Below are positions 23,196 to 33,798 of a stretch of DNA of 33,798 nt, piece after piece. The notes under the pieces were generated by a model, which was given only the letters and a program-made list of their open reading frames with translations, was not told the DNA's origin and searched no databases. A program made the translations under genes and the position numbers. Origin of the DNA: an uncultured Subdoligranulum sp. (GTDB lineage: Bacteria > Bacillota > Clostridia > Oscillospirales > Ruminococcaceae); assembly GCA_945830575.1 (NCBI GenBank), contig CALZZE010000027.1:1-33798 (forward strand), given 5' to 3'. Position 1 is the first letter of the stretch, and every line of letters starts with the position of its first letter.

Positions 23196-25004
23196 TTATT
23201 TTTGGGTCATACGGGCCAGTGTTTGCTCGGCATCGTCCAGAATTCTCTCGAATTTGTCCAGTGCGGCGTTCACCGGCGCAGGCGTGGCCAGGTCCACCCC
23301 CGCGTGGCGCAGCTCATCCAGCGGGTAGGCGCTGCCGCCCATGGAGAGGAACTCCCGGTAGCGTTTTACGGCCGGCGCGCCCTCAGTCAGAATGGCCTCG
23401 GACAGCGCCACGGCGGTGGAATAGCCGGTGGCATACTTGTAGACATAGAACGGACGGTAGAAGTGCGGGATGCGCGCCCATTCGTACTGGACTTCCTCGT
23501 CCATGACAAGCTCCGGACCGAAATAGTCCTTCACAAGGCCGGCGTACAGGCTGTTGAGCGCCGCGGGGCTGAGCGCCTCTCCCCTCTCCGCCATGGCATG
23601 GGCGTCCCGTTCAAATTCCGCGAACATGGTCTGGCGGTAGACGGTGCCCTTGAAGTTTTCCAGATACTGGTTGAGCAGGTACAGACGGCGGGCGGGGTCC
23701 TGCTCCTGTTTCAGCAGCTGTTCGATCATCAGGTTTTCGTTGACTGTGGAGGCCACCTCCGCCACAAACAGCGTGTAATCGGCGTATTGGGGCGGCTGGG
23801 CGTGGTTGGAATGCCACGTGTGCATGGAATGCCCCATCTCATGGGCCAGCGTGGAGACGCTGTCCAGCGTGCCGGTGAAATTCATCAGAATATAGGGGTT
23901 GGAATCATAGGTGCCGCTGGAATACGCGCCGCCGCTCTTGCCCTTGTTGGGGTAGACGTCGATCCAGCGCTCCGCATAGGCTTTTTTCACCAGCGCCTGA
24001 TAGTCCTCGCCCAGCGGGGCCACCGCGTCCAGCACCATCTGCTGGGCCTGTTCATAGGTGTAGCTTTCCTTCTGCTCCCCCACCAGCGGCGCGTACACAT
24101 CGTAATAATGCAGTTCGTCCAGCCCCAAAATCTTTTTGCGCAGTGCCACATAGCGGTACATGGCGGGCAGGTGCGCACGGACGGCGGACACCAGATTGTC
24201 GTAGACCTCGGTGGGGATGTTCTCCCCTGCCATGGACATGGCGCGGGAGGACTCGTAATGGCGGGCGGCAGCCTCGGCGGTAGCAGCCTTCACGGCGCCG
24301 GAGTAGGCCGCCGCAAAGGTGTTACTATGCTGCCGGTAGCCCTTGTAATAGCTGCGGAAGGCACGTTCCCGCAGGGTGCGGTCCTGGGACATTTGCAGCG
24401 TGATATAGTTGGAACCGGTGACCTCCACCGTATGCCCGTCCCCATCCTGTACGCTGTCAAAGACCAGATCGGCATCCTGCAGATTGTCCGCAATTTCAGC
24501 AGGCGCACCGAACACTTCACCGAGCCCGGCCAGCAGCTGCTCCTCGGCGGCGGAAAGGGTGTGCGGCTTTTGACGCAGCAGCTTTTCCAGCGTAAAGCGA
24601 TGGTTTTTCAGGCACTCCTGATTGGCGATGTCATCCAGCGTCTGCTGCGGCAGAGACAGAATCTCCGGCTCCGCAAAGGCGATGGCGGAGATGGCTTTCA
24701 CGTAGTTGGCATTGATGCGGGCATACATGCTCTGGGCGGCTTCGGCGCGGGTATCCTCGCTGCGGCGCATGGAGGCGTAGCAGTAGAGATTGGACAGGGT
24801 GCGGCCCAGTTCGGTGGCGGCGTCCAGATAGGCGGCGATACTCTGAGCATCGGTCAGTCTGCCCTGAAACGCGGCGGCTTTCCGAATGGCCTCCTCCAAT
24901 GTGGAGAGAGCCTTCTCCCACTCCGCATCCGTGGCATACATGCTGGTCAGGTCCCACATGAACTGCGGGTCCAGTTCCCGGCGCTCCTTCAACAGTTCCG
25001 GCAT
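23196..25004 (-). CDS. pepF: Oligoendopeptidase F (M3 family)
   Basis: Zinc metallopeptidase that cuts short peptides in the cytoplasm. The 602-aa protein is the usual PepF length and carries the HEMGH zinc motif at residues 388-392 with a third ligand Glu near 416 in FVAEVAS. The N-terminal helical lid domain and the C-terminal GYSTAVAL segment fit the family. ATG 25004 was chosen because AAGGAGG lies upstream; the longer frame begins at a TTG. It is the last gene of the ArsC-like/65-aa/pepF unit. No clear terminator is visible before the rpsL promoter. Confidence 0.95.
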   Translation of the reverse strand: MPELLKERRELDPQFMWDLTSMYATDAEWEKALSTLEEAIRKAAAFQGRLTDAQSIAAYLDAATELGRTLSNLYCYASMRRSEDTRAEAAQSMYARINANYVKAISAIAFAEPEILSLPQQTLDDIANQECLKNHRFTLEKLLRQKPHTLSAAEEQLLAGLGEVFGAPAEIADNLQDADLVFDSVQDGDGHTVEVTGSNYITLQMSQDRTLRERAFRSYYKGYRQHSNTFAAAYSGAVKAATAEAAARHYESSRAMSMAGENIPTEVYDNLVSAVRAHLPAMYRYVALRKKILGLDELHYYDVYAPLVGEQKESYTYEQAQQMVLDAVAPLGEDYQALVKKAYAERWIDVYPNKGKSGGAYSSGTYDSNPYILMNFTGTLDSVSTLAHEMGHSMHTWHSNHAQPPQYADYTLFVAEVASTVNENLMIEQLLKQEQDPARRLYLLNQYLENFKGTVYRQTMFAEFERDAHAMAERGEALSPAALNSLYAGLVKDYFGPELVMDEEVQYEWARIPHFYRPFYVYKYATGYSTAVALSEAILTEGAPAVKRYREFLSMGGSAYPLDELRHAGVDLATPAPVNAALDKFERILDDAEQTLARMTQK

Positions 25005-25018
25005 GGTCAGTTCCTCCT

Positions 25019-25216
25019 TCAGCAAAGGCCGTGCGTTTTATACAGGGCCAGAATCGTTTTGTAGGTCATTTTGTCCGCCCAAAGCTGGCGGTAGGTGGCG
25101 GTCTTTTCCTTGTGCTGGGCTTTCAATGCCGCCAGCTTTTGCTCCGCAGCATTGTACTGCTCCTGCACGAACCGCTGCATGGCCCGGTAGGCGGCCAGTT
25201 GTTCGGCATCCGTCAC
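25019..25216 (-). CDS. 65-aa helical protein overlapping the ArsC-like gene
   Basis: A 65-codon ORF starting with GTG 25216-25214, whose last bases overlap the ArsC-like stop (GTGA), with GGAGGAG upstream. It encodes VTDAEQLAAYRAMQRFVQEQ and continues as helical, K/Q/A-rich sequence with TATYRQLWADKMTYKT and a C-terminal GLC, resembling small coiled-coil-like proteins found in clostridia. No function is known to me. The 4-base overlap and 14-base gap to pepF indicate a single three-gene operon. A longer frame reading back into the ArsC-like gene is a shadow. Confidence 0.65.
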   Translation of the reverse strand: MTDAEQLAAYRAMQRFVQEQYNAAEQKLAALKAQHKEKTATYRQLWADKMTYKTILALYKTHGLC

Positions 25217-25563
25217 AGCAGGATCTCCTCCCATTCGGCAGGCTTGAATCCAACCAGCACAAAGTCCTCCCCCACCACCAGCGGACGCTTGACCAACATC
25301 CCGTCGGAGGCCAGCAGGGTGATCTGTTCCGCCTCGGTCATGGCGGGAAGGCGGTCCTTTAGGTTCATGGATTTGTACAACAAACCGCTGGTGTTGAAGA
25401 ACTTCTTCAGAGGCAGTCCGCTGCGCCGGTGCCAGTCTGCCAGTTCCTCCGCGGTGGGGTTCTGCTCCTTGATGGGACGGTCGATGTATTCCACGTGATG
25501 CTCGTCCAGCCACTTTTTGGCCTTCTGGCAGGTGGTGCATTTGGCATATTGAATGAATTGCAT
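25213..25563 (-). CDS. ArsC/Spx-family thioredoxin-fold protein
   Basis: A 116-aa protein of the ArsC/Spx/MgsR family. It begins MQFIQYAKCTTCQKAKKWLD with a C-x-x-C pair (C9, C12), and has the characteristic FNTSGLLYKSMNLKDRLPAM segment and the MLVKRPLVV motif near the end. Such proteins include arsenate reductases and redox-sensing regulators; the CxxC favours a redox or Spx-like role but does not decide it. ATG 25563-25561 follows AAAGGAAAGGAAC. It starts the operon shared with the 65-aa gene and pepF, placed between rpoC and rpsL. Confidence 0.9.
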   Translation of the reverse strand: MQFIQYAKCTTCQKAKKWLDEHHVEYIDRPIKEQNPTAEELADWHRRSGLPLKKFFNTSGLLYKSMNLKDRLPAMTEAEQITLLASDGMLVKRPLVVGEDFVLVGFKPAEWEEILL

Positions 25564-25596
25564 GGCGTGTTCCTTTCCTTTCAGTGCAATATCTGT

Positions 25597-25626
25597 ATTA
25601 TACCCTTGCGGCAGGCAGGAAGTAAA
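25597..25626 (-). promoter_or_regulatory. Promoter of the ArsC-like/pepF operon
   Basis: A TATAAT box (25597-25602) on the minus strand is clear; the -35 region near 25620-25626 (TTACTT-like) is weak. It lies just after the rpoC terminator and about 30 bases before the ArsC-like ATG. Confidence 0.5.
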
Positions 25627-25679
25627 GAAAAAGTTTTGAAGTGATCCCACCTGACTGTCAAATTCTTCCGTTTCAATAC

Positions 25680-25711
25680 ACAAAAGCACCCGCCAACGGG
25701 TGGCGGGTGCA
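25680..25711 (-). terminator. rpoC terminator
   Basis: On the minus strand GCACCCGCC pairs with GGCGGGTGC around ACCCGTT and is followed by TTTT. It ends the rpoBC transcript shortly after the rpoC stop at 25719. Confidence 0.85.
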
Positions 25712-25718
25712 GATTGGT

Positions 25719-29285
<3,567 letters not shown>

Positions 29286-29315
29286 TCAGCGAACCCTCTC
29301 AATTCATTACTCGAA

Positions 29316-29352
29316 GGACCCGCCGCCTCCCACAGTGTACGGGCGGCGGCCC
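29316..29352 (-). other. GC-rich hairpin between rpoB and rpoC
   Basis: GGGCCGCCGCC pairs with GGCGGCGGGTCC around a 13-base loop on the minus strand. No T-run follows, so it is not a classical terminator; it may be a processing or pausing site or adjust rpoC translation. Confidence 0.5.
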
Positions 29353-29364
29353 TTTCACGGATGA

Positions 29365-33204
<3,840 letters not shown>

Positions 33205-33368
33205 AAAATGCGACCACTCCTATTCTTGAAATGTTGCAAATTGGCGAAAGCGACCTACAGGAACCATTGTGAGAGGATGCATCTTTGGCATTTTTCACAA
33301 ATTTTCAATTTCTGCCGACCCGGCAAAATGCCTTTAGGGCGCTCTATTCCATTTTGTGATACTCGTCC

Positions 33369-33397
33369 AGTATACATGAGAAAAAGCGGATTGTCAA
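33369..33397 (-). promoter_or_regulatory. rpoB promoter
   Basis: On the minus strand consensus TTGACA (33392-33397) and TATACT (33369-33374) are separated by 17 bases. Transcription starts near 33362, giving a ~160-base leader before rpoB. Confidence 0.85.
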
Positions 33398-33604
33398 GCC
33401 CTTTTTTGGCATTTTTGCGTTGATTTTTTTCGCAGTTCTTTTTGCATCGAACGCCCGGGTTCGTGTGATAATTTTCGGCATTTTGACGATTTTGGCGGGT
33501 TTTCCAGCCCTTGACAAACGGATTTTTCCGTCTATACCGGGAGAGATTGCGCATTTTGCACAACTCCCCTGCCCCGTTTTCGGCGGATTGGCTCTTGACA
33601 GACG

Positions 33605-33631
33605 AAAAAACACCGCCCTGTGGGGCGGTGT
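33605..33631 (-). terminator. rpoD terminator
   Basis: On the minus strand ACACCGCCC pairs with GGGCGGTGT and is followed by TTTTT. It ends the rpoD transcript, which comes from the right edge. Confidence 0.88.
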
Positions 33632-33721
33632 TCAGTAAGGCTGTCATTGCCCGCTTTCGCGGGCGGGTCAAAGAGGCACGGCTCTCGCTTTTCGCCCCGG
33701 CCGTTTTCCGGATTGATGAAA

Positions 33722-33798
33722 TCAATCCAGAAAATCTCTCAGTTTCTTGCTGCGGCTGGGATGGCGGAGCTTGCGCAGGGCCTTGGCCTCGATCTGGC
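33722..33798 (-). CDS. rpoD: RNA polymerase sigma factor RpoD, C-terminal end only
   Basis: The last 24 codons and stop of a minus-strand gene running in from the right edge. They encode QIEAKALRKLRHPSRSKKL followed by RDFLD, the hallmark C-terminus of the primary sigma factor (region 4.2, which recognises the -35 box). Most of the gene lies outside the window. A terminator follows about 90 bases downstream, so it is transcribed separately from rpoBC. Confidence 0.9.
   Translation of the reverse strand, partial: QIEAKALRKLRHPSRSKKLRDFLD

Overview
The window looks like a chromosome segment from a Gram-positive Clostridia bacterium, most likely an Oscillospiraceae-type gut Firmicute. This rests on the rpoBC and str ribosomal genes, a C-terminal rpoD end, dense AGGAGG ribosome binding sites, and many textbook sigma-A promoters with 17-nt spacers. 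Nearly all genes run on the minus strand, so the window is read from right to left in the direction of transcription.

Right half (about 16.8-33.8 kb) is core chromosome. It holds the 3' end of rpoD, then rpoB-rpoC with their own promoter and terminator. Next comes a three-gene unit (ArsC/Spx-like protein, a 65-aa helical protein, oligoendopeptidase F), then rpsL-rpsG-fusA-tuf, a GNAT/YoaP acetyltransferase with an alpha/beta hydrolase, and guaA. Left end (1-4.3 kb) is a nucleotide-sugar operon (ugd, rfbA, rfbB) with a strong promoter. A truncated, frameshifted second copy of ugd lies between that promoter and the intact genes.

Between them lies a mobile element of about 10.63 kb (roughly 4597-15234) inserted in the 3' end of guaA. 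The current guaA ends in E-F-E-stop. The usual E-W-E-stop end (GAGTGGGAGTGA), followed by what looks like guaA's original terminator, is stranded at the far end of the element. Paired GCTATCA repeats sit inside both ends and are probable integrase arm sites. The backbone is: a divergent XRE-type regulator, excisionase, tyrosine integrase, MobC-like accessory protein, RepA-like ATPase, an 84-aa protein, an oriT-like site and a MobV relaxase. No type IV secretion genes are visible, so it is best described as an integrative and mobilizable element.

Its cargo is a complete EcoRII-like restriction-modification system with its own promoter. It has a Dcm-like C5 methyltransferase carrying a ribbon-helix-helix-like N-terminal extension, an EcoRII-family nuclease and a Vsr mismatch endonuclease translationally coupled to the nuclease. 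After these come three small genes: a 128-aa unknown, a 43-aa unknown and a DUF2188 protein. Repeats around the methyltransferase promoter suggest autoregulation. A compact opposite-strand unit (promoter, leaderless 23-codon ORF or small RNA, terminator) lies among the small genes. The most interesting parts are the displaced guaA end, the methyltransferase promoter repeats and the opposite-strand mini-transcript.
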